A DNA stretch of 64,000 nucleotides, taken from assembly GCF_014873915.1 (NCBI RefSeq), contig NZ_JADBEJ010000005.1:1550001-1614000 (forward strand). Direction: 5' to 3'. The position numbers and the translations under genes were made by a program. The stretch is from Amycolatopsis roodepoortensis. Lineage in GTDB: Bacteria > Actinomycetota > Actinomycetes > Mycobacteriales > Pseudonocardiaceae. Below, piece after piece: positions 33,681 to 41,499 of the stretch. Numbering within the stretch: position 1 is the stretch's first letter; every line of letters starts with the position of its first letter. Below the pieces are notes generated by a model, which saw only the letters and a list, made by a program, of their open reading frames with translations, did not search any database and had not been told where the DNA came from.

Positions 33681-33773
33681 GCGTAACTCGCGTGATTGGA
33701 CGCGTAACTCGCGTGATTGAAGGCGTAACTCGTCCAGACACGCGAGTTACGCCTTCAATCACGCGAGTTACGC
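33681..33773. repeat. Long perfect inverted repeat between VanY-like gene and beta-lactamase gene
   Basis: Arms of 31 bp (33702-33732 and 33743-33773) are exact complements around a 10-nt loop. The arm contains GCGTAACTCGCGTGATTG, and a further direct copy of that 18-mer sits at 33681-33698. The right arm covers the beta-lactamase stop codon. It can act as a bidirectional terminator and could extrude as a cruciform. Confidence 0.88.
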
Positions 33774-34688
33774 CTTGGCCAGGGTTTCGGCGACGTACTT
33801 CGCGGCCTCGGCGAGGAGCGCCTGGTCGTACGGAGCGTCTTTGGTCGCCTTGCTGGACATGATCGCGACGACGATCGGTGCCTTGTCCGGCGGCCACACG
33901 ACGGCGATGTCGTTCAGCGTGCCGTACTCGCCGGTCCCGGTCTTGTCGGCGACGGTCCAGCCGGACGGCAGGCCGGCGCGGATCCGCTGGGCGCCGGTGG
34001 TGTTGCGCTGGAAGAGATCGCGCAGGAAGTCCCGTTTGTCGGCCGTCAGCGTGTCACCCAGCACGATCTCCCGGTAGACGGCGGCGAAGGCGCGCGGAGT
34101 CGTCGTGTCGCGAAGGTCGCCCGGCGTCGCTTCGGTGATGGCCGGTTCGACCCGGTCCATCCGCGTGACGGTGTCGCCGAGGCTGCGCGTGAACGCCGTC
34201 AGTTCGGCGGGACCGCCGAGGTCCCGCAGCAGCAGGTTGCCCGCGGTGCCGTCGCTGAACCGGATGGCGGCATCGCACAGCTGGCGGATCGTCATGCCGG
34301 TGGCGACATGCCGCCCGGTGACCGGGGCGTGTTTCATCAGGTCGTCCCGCGAGTATTCGACCCGGGTTTCCAGATGCGACAACGGATTTCGCTGCAGGAC
34401 CGCGGCCGCGGCCACCCCTTTGAACGTCGAGCAGAACGCGAAACGCTCGTCGGCCCGGTGCTCGACCGTGGCGCCGCCTCCGGTGTCGACCGCGTACACG
34501 CCCAGCCTGGCGTCGAACTTCTTCTCCAGCTCCATCAACCGGTCGTGGAACTGACGCGTCGTGGGTGGTGGCGGAGGAGCAGGCGTCGGCGGCGCGGGCT
34601 GATTCCCCCGGGTGCAGGCGGCCAGCGAGGCGAGGACCGCCATCCCCAGCAGCGCGCGACGGGTGACGGCCGGCCCCGGCGAGTTCAT
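33768..34688 (-). CDS. Class A beta-lactamase, lipoprotein
   Basis: A 306-residue serine beta-lactamase with a lipoprotein signal. The lipobox LASLAACT places the acylated cysteine at C25, followed by a proline-rich linker (30-43). The catalytic motifs are complete: S87-T-F-K90, S145-D-G147, the omega-loop E181 (RVEPAITEATPGD) and K249-T-G-T-G. SDG instead of SDN is common in actinobacterial enzymes. C86 before the nucleophile is typical for some class A members. It is predicted to face the outside, anchored in the membrane. Its promoter lies in the gap shared with the fadA operon. No BlaR/BlaI-type regulator is visible. Confidence 0.95.
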   Translation of the reverse strand: MNSPGPAVTRRALLGMAVLASLAACTRGNQPAPPTPAPPPPPTTRQFHDRLMELEKKFDARLGVYAVDTGGGATVEHRADERFAFCSTFKGVAAAAVLQRNPLSHLETRVEYSRDDLMKHAPVTGRHVATGMTIRQLCDAAIRFSDGTAGNLLLRDLGGPAELTAFTRSLGDTVTRMDRVEPAITEATPGDLRDTTTPRAFAAVYREIVLGDTLTADKRDFLRDLFQRNTTGAQRIRAGLPSGWTVADKTGTGEYGTLNDIAVVWPPDKAPIVVAIMSSKATKDAPYDQALLAEAAKYVAETLAKA

Positions 34689-34811
34689 CGTGATCCCTCC
34701 CCCTGATCACTTCGAACATAGCAACTTCCCCACCGCCCCCGGATCGGCCAAGCGGCCGAGGCGGGTGACCCCGGGAGTGTGCCTTCGCCCACTCGACCGG
34801 GCCACCATCCT

Positions 34812-34829
34812 GGTTACCGGCCGGTAACC
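34812..34829. promoter_or_regulatory. Perfect 18-bp palindrome upstream of fadA
   Basis: GGTTACCGGCCGGTAACC is fully symmetric and sits 45 bp before the fadA start, where an operator for a TetR-like fatty-acid regulator would be expected. The regulator is not encoded nearby. The candidate operator at 24699-24712 shares the half-site TTACCG but has different spacing. Confidence 0.6.
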
Positions 34830-34873
34830 GGGACTAGGGTGCGGTCAGGACTACCTCAACTTCAGGAGCATTC

Positions 34874-36106
34874 GTGGCCGCAGGAGCAACACCGCTCGCG
34901 CCGAACGCGCGGTCGGTACGCAATGTCGCCTTCGTCGAAGGGGTGCGAACGCCCTTCGGCAAGGCAGGCGAAAAGGGTATGTACGCCGGCACCCGTGCCG
35001 ACGATCTCGTCGTCAACGCCATCCGTGAACTGCTGCGGCGGCATCCCGGGCTGCCGCCCGAGCGCGTCGACGAGGTGGCGATCGCCGCCACCACCCAGAT
35101 CGGGGACCAGGGCCTGACCATCGGCCGCACCGCCGCGCTGCTGGCCGGTCTGCCGAAGTCGGTGCCCGGCTTCGCGCTGGACCGGATGTGCGCGGGCGCG
35201 ATGACCGCGGTCACCACGACCGCGAGCGGGATCGGCATCGGCGCGTACGACATCGCGATCGCCGGCGGCGTCGAGCACATGGGCCGTCACCCGATGGGCG
35301 AGGGCGTCGACCCGAACCCGCGCATCATCGCCGACAAGCTCGTCGACCCGACGGCGCTCGTAATGGGCCAGACCGCGGAGAACCTGCACGACCGGTTCCC
35401 GGCGATCACCAAGCAGCGCACCGACGCCTTCGCCGCGCGCAGCCAGGAGAAGTACGCCGAGGCCGTGAAGACCGGCAAGATCGGCCCCGAGCTGGTCCCG
35501 GTCGCCACCCGGTCCAAGGAACTCGGCTGGGGTCTCGCGACCGAGGACGAGCCGCCGCGCCCCGGCACCACCGTCGAGCAGCTCGCCGGGCTGAAGACGC
35601 CGTTCCGCCCGCACGGCCGGATCACCGCGGGCAACGCGGCCGGTCTCAACGACGGCGCCACCGCGGCCCTGCTCGCCGACGAGGACACCGCCCGCGAGCT
35701 CGGCCTGCCGATCGGCATGCGCCTGGTGGGCTACTCCTTCGCCGGCGTCGAGCCGGAGGTCATGGGCATCGGCCCGGTCCCGGCCACCGAGAAGCTGTTC
35801 AAGCGCACGGGCCTGTCGATCGACGACATCGGCCTGTTCGAGATCAACGAGGCGTTCGCCGTCCAGGTGCTCGCGTTCCTCGACCACTTCGGCATCGCCG
35901 ACGACGACCCCCGCGTCAACCAGTGGGGTGGCGCGATCGCCTGCGGTCACCCGCTCGCCTCCTCCGGCGTCCGGCTGATGACGCAGCTCTCGCGTCAGTT
36001 CGCCGAGCGCCCCGACGTGCGCTACGGCCTGACCACCATGTGCATCGGCATCGGCATGGGCGGCACCGTTATTTGGGAGAACCCGGCCTTTGAGGGGGCG
36101 AAGTAA
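34874..36106 (+). CDS. fadA: Acetyl-CoA acyltransferase (thiolase) FadA
   Basis: A 410-residue 3-ketoacyl-CoA thiolase, the last step of beta-oxidation. The acyl-accepting cysteine is C106 in FALDRMCAGAM. The other family blocks are present: INEAFAVQVLAF (NEAFA), CGHPLASSGVRL (GHP) and the second catalytic cysteine in TTMCIGIGMGG. The GTG start at 34874 has CAGGAG eight bases upstream. It forms an operon with fadB, whose start shares one base with this stop (TAATG). Together they encode the beta- and alpha-type components of a trifunctional-like complex. Confidence 0.95.
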   Translation: MAAGATPLAPNARSVRNVAFVEGVRTPFGKAGEKGMYAGTRADDLVVNAIRELLRRHPGLPPERVDEVAIAATTQIGDQGLTIGRTAALLAGLPKSVPGFALDRMCAGAMTAVTTTASGIGIGAYDIAIAGGVEHMGRHPMGEGVDPNPRIIADKLVDPTALVMGQTAENLHDRFPAITKQRTDAFAARSQEKYAEAVKTGKIGPELVPVATRSKELGWGLATEDEPPRPGTTVEQLAGLKTPFRPHGRITAGNAAGLNDGATAALLADEDTARELGLPIGMRLVGYSFAGVEPEVMGIGPVPATEKLFKRTGLSIDDIGLFEINEAFAVQVLAFLDHFGIADDDPRVNQWGGAIACGHPLASSGVRLMTQLSRQFAERPDVRYGLTTMCIGIGMGGTVIWENPAFEGAK

Positions 36107-38217
36107 TGACTTTCACCGCTGAGCAGGCGAAAGCCGCCTTCCCCGACGAGGTCGTCACGAACGCGGTCACGCGGCTGGTGAAGGTGCCTGGTCTCGACAA
36201 GCCGGTCGCCCTGATCACCCTGGACAACGGCCACGACCACACCCGGCCCAACACCTTCGGCCCGCAGGGCCTGGTGAGCCTCAACGCCGCGATCGACGCC
36301 GCCTTCGCCGCGGAACCCGCCGCGATCGCGGTCACCGGCAAGCCGTTCATCTTCGCCGTCGGCGCCGACCTTTCCGGTGTCGAAGCGGTCGCGGATCCCG
36401 CGCTGGCGCGGGAGATCGCGCAGACCGGGCACGACGTGTTCCGGCGGCTCACCGAATCGGAGATCCCGACCTTCGGATTCGTCAACGGCGCGGTGATGGG
36501 CGGCGGGCTCGAACTCGCGCTCTCCTGCCACTACCGCACGCTGTCGGAGAACACCGCCGCGATCGCGTTCCCCGAGGTCTTCCTCGGCCTGTTCCCGGGC
36601 TGGGGCGGCACGCAGCTGCTGCCGAACCTGATCGGCCCGGACGCCGCGGTCACCGTGATCATCGAGAACGCGCTGGCGCAGAACAAGATGCTCAAGGTCG
36701 CGCAGGCGGCGGAGCTCGGCATCGTCGACGAGGTCTTCGGCTCGGCCGACTACCTGGAGCAGTCCCTGCTGTGGCTGGCGAAGGTCGTCAACGGCGAGAT
36801 CACCCCCGCCCGTCGCGAGATCGACCGCGGCGCGGGCTGGGACGCCGCGATCGCCCGCGCCAAGTCCATTGTGGACGGACGCACCAAGGGCGCGTCCCCC
36901 GGCGCGACCAAGGCCGTCGAGCTGCTGGCGCTGGCCCGCGAGAACGATCTGGACCGCGGCTACGCGGCCGAGACCGACGGGCTCGCCGAACTGCTGATGG
37001 ACGACACCCTGCGCGCCGGGCTGTACTCGTTCAACCTGGTCAACAAGCGCGCCAAGCGGCCGGCGGGCGCGCCGGACAAGTCGCTGGCGCGCAAGGTGAA
37101 CAAGGTCGGCATCGTCGGCGCGGGCCTGATGGCCAGCCAGATGGCGCTGCTGTTCGTCCGCCGTCTCAAGGTGCCGGTGGTGCTCACCGACGTCGACCAG
37201 GAACGCGTCGACAAGGGTGTGTCCTATGTGCACGGTGAGATCGACAAGCTGCTGGCCAAGAAGCGGGTCTCGCCGGACGGCGCGAACCGGCTGAAGGCGC
37301 TCGTCACCGGCTCGCTCGACAAGTCCGCGTTCGCGGATGCCGACTTCGTGATCGAGGCGGTGTTCGAGGAGCTGGGCGTCAAGCAGAAGGTTTTCGCCGA
37401 CCTGGAGCAGTACGTCTCGCCCGAGGCGATCCTGGCGACGAACACCTCGTCGCTGTCGATCACCGCGATGGCGTCGCAGCTGAAGCACCCGGAGCGCGTG
37501 GTCGGGTTCCACTTCTTCAACCCGGTCGCGGTGATGCCGCTGCTGGAGATCGTCCGCGCGGAGAAGACCGACGATGCCGCGCTGGCGACGGCGTTCGCGC
37601 TCGGCAAGCAGCTCAAGAAGTCGAGCGTGCTGGTCAAGGACGCGTCCGCGTTCGTGGTCAACCGGCTGCTGCTGCGTTTCCTCGGCGAGGTGCTGGTGAC
37701 CGTCGACGAGGGCACGCCGTTCGACGTCGCGGACAAGGCGCTCGAGCCGCTGGGCCTGCCGATGACGCCGCTGACGCTGATGCAGCTCGTCGGCCCGGCG
37801 ATCGCCCTGCACGTCGGGGAGACCCTGCACGGGGCGTTCCCGGACCGGTTCACCGTCAGCGAGAACCTGGACCGCTTCGTGAAGGCGGGCAAGAAGGGCG
37901 TCTGGCAGTGGGACGCTCACGGCAACGCCACCGTCGACCCCGAGGTGGCCGAGCTCTGGCAGCAGGGCGACTCGCCGTCGACGTCCGAGCAGGTGCGTGA
38001 CCGCGCGCTGGCCGCGATCGCGGAGGAGATCCGGATCATGCTCGACGAGGGCGTGGTCGCGGAGGCGCAGGACATCGACCTGTGCCTGATCCTCGGCGCG
38101 GGCTGGCCGTTCTGGCTCGGCGGCATCACGCCGTACCTGGACCGGGCGGGTGTGTCCGAGAAGGTCAACGGCAAGCCGTTCCTGGCCCCGGGCGTGGCGA
38201 GCGTGCCGCTCTCCTGA
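36106..38217 (+). CDS. fadB: 3-hydroxyacyl-CoA dehydrogenase/enoyl-CoA hydratase FadB
   Basis: A 703-residue bifunctional protein. The N-terminal crotonase domain (about 10-290) has the catalytic glutamates in MGGGLELALSCHY and AFPEVFLGLFPGWGGTQ. The NAD-binding domain starts with KVGIVGAGLMASQMA (about 334-348). The C-terminal dehydrogenase domain has NTSSLSI and the catalytic histidine in GFHFFNPVAVMPLLEIV. The combination hydrates enoyl-CoA and then oxidises the 3-hydroxyacyl-CoA, and the product is cleaved by FadA. It is coupled to fadA and closed by a terminator hairpin at 38227-38270. No acyl-CoA dehydrogenase is in the window. Confidence 0.95.
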   Translation: MTFTAEQAKAAFPDEVVTNAVTRLVKVPGLDKPVALITLDNGHDHTRPNTFGPQGLVSLNAAIDAAFAAEPAAIAVTGKPFIFAVGADLSGVEAVADPALAREIAQTGHDVFRRLTESEIPTFGFVNGAVMGGGLELALSCHYRTLSENTAAIAFPEVFLGLFPGWGGTQLLPNLIGPDAAVTVIIENALAQNKMLKVAQAAELGIVDEVFGSADYLEQSLLWLAKVVNGEITPARREIDRGAGWDAAIARAKSIVDGRTKGASPGATKAVELLALARENDLDRGYAAETDGLAELLMDDTLRAGLYSFNLVNKRAKRPAGAPDKSLARKVNKVGIVGAGLMASQMALLFVRRLKVPVVLTDVDQERVDKGVSYVHGEIDKLLAKKRVSPDGANRLKALVTGSLDKSAFADADFVIEAVFEELGVKQKVFADLEQYVSPEAILATNTSSLSITAMASQLKHPERVVGFHFFNPVAVMPLLEIVRAEKTDDAALATAFALGKQLKKSSVLVKDASAFVVNRLLLRFLGEVLVTVDEGTPFDVADKALEPLGLPMTPLTLMQLVGPAIALHVGETLHGAFPDRFTVSENLDRFVKAGKKGVWQWDAHGNATVDPEVAELWQQGDSPSTSEQVRDRALAAIAEEIRIMLDEGVVAEAQDIDLCLILGAGWPFWLGGITPYLDRAGVSEKVNGKPFLAPGVASVPLS

Positions 38218-38226
38218 GCCTCGACG

Positions 38227-38270
38227 AAAGGCCACCGTCGGCGATCCCTTGATCGCAGGCGGTGGCCTTT
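38227..38270 (+). terminator. Terminator of the fadAB operon
   Basis: Arms AAAGGCCACCG (38227-38237) and CGGTGGCCTTT (38260-38270), 11 bp, with further weak pairing inside, followed by CACGTTTT. It lies 9 bp after the fadB stop. Confidence 0.75.
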
Positions 38271-38373
38271 CACGTTTTCCGCGGATTCTGTGGCGATCGA
38301 CTGCGGTTTCGTGAAACCTTGTCTCCGGGCCCGGAGGTTCGTCTCCCCGGCCATCCCCCGGGGAGACGGGCTG

Positions 38374-38931
38374 TCAGCCTTCGCCCGATGGCGGGCAGGG
38401 TGGCGGCGTGGTCGTCAGCTGAGCGGCGATCCGCGCGGGGTCGAGCACGTCGATGTCCTTCGCCTCGGGGAACCGCTGTCGCAGCTCGTTCGCCCACGCT
38501 TCGACGTCGGTTCCGGCGACGGGGACCAGATGCACGGCCGCCGGCAGGGCATCCGGTGTCGCGTTCTCCAGCAACTCCGGCTTGTTCGCGAACAGCTTCT
38601 TGAACCGCTCGTACGCCTGCGCCTTGGTTTCGGTGAACACCCGGCGGGCCTTCGGATCGCCCCGGAGGGCCTGGGCAGCGGTGTTCATGTGCTCGTCGGC
38701 GTCGATGAACATCGCCAGCCGGAGCCCGCAGAGTTCCCGCTCCCCCAGCGGAACGGGCACGGTGTCCCGTGGCAACGCCGCCGGGGCGGGCGGATCGGTG
38801 ACCCGGTTCAGAACGACGACGGCCGTCGTCACGACGGCGGCGACGACCAGGACCGCGACGACTCCGAGCACCCAGAGCAACCGCCGCGGTGCCTTGGGTG
38901 TCCGTTCCGGTTGTTCCACAGGGACGATCAT
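38374..38931 (-). CDS. Membrane-anchored stand-alone FtsX extracellular-domain protein
   Basis: A roughly 185-residue protein with a basic N-terminus, one membrane segment (about 18-42) and an extracellular domain that resembles the external loop domain of FtsX. The match is in AQAYERFKKLFANKPELLEN and TPDALPAAVHLVPV, which correspond to the KEEAYxRFKELY...PELL...TPEALPASFRV pattern of actinobacterial FtsX. The four-helix permease part of FtsX and the FtsE ATPase are absent, so it cannot transport by itself. It could bind or sequester the peptidoglycan hydrolases that FtsX normally activates (inference). Two cysteines (in ELCGLRL and PPPCPP) could form a disulfide. Adjacent GTG (38934) and ATG (38931) starts have no ribosome site. 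Confidence 0.75.
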   Translation of the reverse strand: MIVPVEQPERTPKAPRRLLWVLGVVAVLVVAAVVTTAVVVLNRVTDPPAPAALPRDTVPVPLGERELCGLRLAMFIDADEHMNTAAQALRGDPKARRVFTETKAQAYERFKKLFANKPELLENATPDALPAAVHLVPVAGTDVEAWANELRQRFPEAKDIDVLDPARIAAQLTTTPPPCPPSGEG

Positions 38932-38997
38932 CACACGGCGCGGTTCATTCGCCGTCCGGACATCACCCGTTCAGCCGGGCTCTTTACCGTGCCGCCG

Positions 38998-40599
38998 GTG
39001 AACAGCGAAAAGCCCGGCGTCGACCGCCGCGGATTCCTCAAGCGCGCGGGCCTCGTGTCCGCGGCGGCCGCGGGTGCCCCGCTCGCCGCCACCGCCCCGG
39101 CGGAAGCCCTCGACCTGAACCTCGACATCGATGTCGACCTGCTCTTCGGCCGGGACCGCTACCGGTGGCTGGTGGGTGATCACCACATCCACACGCAGTA
39201 CTCCTACGACGCGATGTACACAGTGGACGGAATCGCCGTCGACGCGCGCCGCCACGGGGCGGACTGGGCGGTGATCACCGATCACGGTCACGCCGCGCAC
39301 GAGAAGTCGTCGGTGGAGCGCACGGACGCCGCCATCCGGGCGGCACAGCGCGAGCACCCCGATCTCCTGCTGTGGCAGGGCATGGAGTGGAACGTGCCGG
39401 GCGCCGAGCACGCCACGCTGTTCTTCCAGGCGGGTGCGAACCAGGCCGCGAAGCTGCGGGAGTTCGAGCGCACCTTCGACTGGCGGCTGACCGGGACCGA
39501 GCCCGGCACCCCGGACAACGAGGCGCTGGCCGTCGCGGCGATCCGCTGGCTCGCCGCCGAAGAGCGGGCCCGCCGGATCCACGCGCCGGTGGTGGTCGTC
39601 AACCATCCGCTGCGCAACGGCCGGATCGCCCCGCACGAGATCCGGGCGCTGCGCGACGCCGCGCCCGGGATCGTCATCGGCATGGAAGGCGCGCCGGGCG
39701 CCCAGGCCGACGGCTTCCCGAAGCCGCTCGGGAGCGGCGGCGGCGCGCGCGGCGGGTACGGCAACTCCCCCGGTTCGAACTCGTGGCCGGGTTTCCCCGC
39801 GTCGGCCTACCGCACCTACGGCGGCTTCGACTGGAGCACCGCCACTGTCGGCGGGCTCTGGGATTCGCTGCTGGCCGAAGGAAAGCCGTGGTGGATCACC
39901 AGCAACTCCGACTCGCACTACAACCGCGGCGACACCCACGTCCGGCCCGGCGTCCCGGACGGCTACTACGACGAGCACGGCGCCTACCCGGACCCGATCG
40001 ACACCGGCGTCCCGCAGACTCTGCCCCCGTACGCGGACTTCGCGCCCGCCGAGTTCAGCCGGACCGTCGTCGGTGTGTCGCGCCGAAGCCACGAAGGCGT
40101 GTTGGAGGGCCTGCGTGCGGGACGCGTCTGGGTGGTCCACGGCGGGCTCGCGCAGGAGCTGGAGTTCGGCGCGTACAGCGGGTGGAGCTCGGCGACGATG
40201 GGCGGCAGGCTGCGGGTCCGGCGCGGATCCGACGTCACGGTCGTCGTCTCGGCGAAGCTGGCCGCCCGGCCGAACGGCGGCGGCACGATCCCCCGGCTCG
40301 CGCGGCTCGACCTCGTTTCGGGCCCGGTGACCGGCCCGGCCGCCGACCGGGACACGCAGACCGCCCCGGGCACGCGGGTCGTGCGGTCCTTCGAGCCGCG
40401 GTGGGCGCCGGGGCGGCGGGTGGCCTTCCGGCACACGTTCCGCAACGTGCGTGAGCCGTTCTTCGTGCGCACGCGCGGCACCGACGGCAAGAAGCACGTG
40501 GCAGGCGAGATCGAACCGAGCGCCGACGTGGTCGGGCAGTCGAACCCGTTCGAAGACCTGTGGCTCTACGGGAACCCGATCTTCGTGGACGTGCGGTAA
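38998..40599 (+). CDS. Tat-exported CehA/McbA-type PHP metallohydrolase
   Basis: A 533-residue secreted protein. The N-terminus carries a twin-arginine signal, DRRGFLKRAGLVSAAAAGAP, with a likely cleavage near 30-37. The PHP fold follows with metal ligands in DHHIHTQYS (H63, H65), ITDHGHAAH (D95, H96, H98), NHPLRNG and NSDSHYN, as in the CehA/McbA family (carbaryl esterase and relatives). A beta-rich C-terminal region (about 380-533) is not assigned. The substrate is unknown; phosphodiesters or esters are possible. The start at 38998 follows another GTG at 38989 in frame. Only about 55 bp separate it from the divergent FtsX-domain gene. Confidence 0.85.
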   Translation: MNSEKPGVDRRGFLKRAGLVSAAAAGAPLAATAPAEALDLNLDIDVDLLFGRDRYRWLVGDHHIHTQYSYDAMYTVDGIAVDARRHGADWAVITDHGHAAHEKSSVERTDAAIRAAQREHPDLLLWQGMEWNVPGAEHATLFFQAGANQAAKLREFERTFDWRLTGTEPGTPDNEALAVAAIRWLAAEERARRIHAPVVVVNHPLRNGRIAPHEIRALRDAAPGIVIGMEGAPGAQADGFPKPLGSGGGARGGYGNSPGSNSWPGFPASAYRTYGGFDWSTATVGGLWDSLLAEGKPWWITSNSDSHYNRGDTHVRPGVPDGYYDEHGAYPDPIDTGVPQTLPPYADFAPAEFSRTVVGVSRRSHEGVLEGLRAGRVWVVHGGLAQELEFGAYSGWSSATMGGRLRVRRGSDVTVVVSAKLAARPNGGGTIPRLARLDLVSGPVTGPAADRDTQTAPGTRVVRSFEPRWAPGRRVAFRHTFRNVREPFFVRTRGTDGKKHVAGEIEPSADVVGQSNPFEDLWLYGNPIFVDVR

Positions 40600-40609
40600 C
40601 CCCTTGGGC

Positions 40610-40655
40610 CTCGTGAGTGGTAAGGACGGTTAGAACCGTCCTTACCACTCACGAG
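40610..40655. terminator. Perfect 21-bp hairpin between PHP hydrolase and aldo/keto reductase
   Basis: Arms 40610-40630 (CTCGTGAGTGGTAAGGACGG plus T) and 40635-40655 pair without mismatch around a 4-nt loop. The aldo/keto reductase stop codon is inside the right arm (40649-40651). It serves both convergent genes. A degenerate relative is at 61792-61830. Confidence 0.88.
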
Positions 40656-41473
40656 CCGAGGGTGTCCGGATCCGGGCCCAGCCGCTTTCCCTGCTCGAGG
40701 GTCGCGATCGCGGCGCCGTCGTGCGCGTCGAGCGCGAAGTCGAAGACGTCGATGTTCTCCTTGATCCGTTCCGGTGTGACGGACTTCGGGATCACCAGAT
40801 GGTTCATCTCCACATGCCAGCGCAGCACGACCTGCGCCGGCGTCTTGCCGTGCTTCTCCGCGATCGTGGTGATCTTCTCGTCGGCGAGCAGGTCCCCGCC
40901 GCGCGCCAGCGGACCCCACGCCTCGGTGACGATCTCGTGCTTCTCGTGGAAGTCCCGCAGCAACGGCTGCTGCAGCCACGGGTGGCATTCGATCTGGTTC
41001 ACCGCCGGGACGATCCCGGTCTCCTCGATCAGCCGCTCCAGATGCGGGATCTGGAAGTTCGAGACGCCGATCGCCTTCGCCCGGCCGTCGGAGGCGATCT
41101 TTTCCAGCGCCCGCCACGTTTCCACGTACTTGTCCTGCGCGGGTAGCGGCCAGTGGATCAGGTACAGGTCGACGTACTCGAGACCGAGCTCGCCGAGGCT
41201 GGTGTCGAAGGCGCGCAACGCCGAGTCGTAGCCGTGCTCGGTGTTCCACAGTTTCGTGGTGACGAACAGTTCCTCGCGGGGCAGCCCGCTGGTGCGGACG
41301 GCCTCGCCGACTCCGCGTTCGTTGGCGTACAGGGTCGCGGTGTCGACGGCCCGGTAACCCGCCTCGATGGCGGTGCGGACCGCGTCCACGACCTCGTCGT
41401 CGCCGATCTTGTACACCCCGAACCCGAGCTGCGGGAGGGACGTGCCGTTGTTCAGCCGAATACTGGGGACCAT
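40649..41473 (-). CDS. Aldo/keto reductase
   Basis: A 274-residue NADPH-dependent oxidoreductase of the AKR superfamily (TIM barrel). The catalytic tetrad is complete: D44 and Y49 in RAVDTATLYANE, K74 in VTTKLW and H107 in LIHWPLP. The cofactor phosphate site is in VIPKSVTPERIKENID. It resembles the 2,5-diketo-D-gluconate reductase-like group common in actinobacteria. Its physiological aldehyde or ketone is unknown. The gene is monocistronic and ends inside the 40610-40655 hairpin. The ATG at 41473 gives MVPSIRLNNGTSLPQLGFG. Confidence 0.93.
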   Translation of the reverse strand: MVPSIRLNNGTSLPQLGFGVYKIGDDEVVDAVRTAIEAGYRAVDTATLYANERGVGEAVRTSGLPREELFVTTKLWNTEHGYDSALRAFDTSLGELGLEYVDLYLIHWPLPAQDKYVETWRALEKIASDGRAKAIGVSNFQIPHLERLIEETGIVPAVNQIECHPWLQQPLLRDFHEKHEIVTEAWGPLARGGDLLADEKITTIAEKHGKTPAQVVLRWHVEMNHLVIPKSVTPERIKENIDVFDFALDAHDGAAIATLEQGKRLGPDPDTLGS

Positions 41474-41499
41474 GGTCGAACAGTAACCCCAGCCGGGGG

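Noticed and set aside
33681..33773. CRISPR-like array made from the GCGTAACTC repeats
   Set aside because: The units are inverted as well as direct, with no regular unique spacers and no cas genes.
36022..38235. A 700-codon open frame opposite fadB
   Set aside because: Same cause: anti-sense frame of a G/C-rich gene. fadB has complete catalytic motifs and the opposite frame has none.
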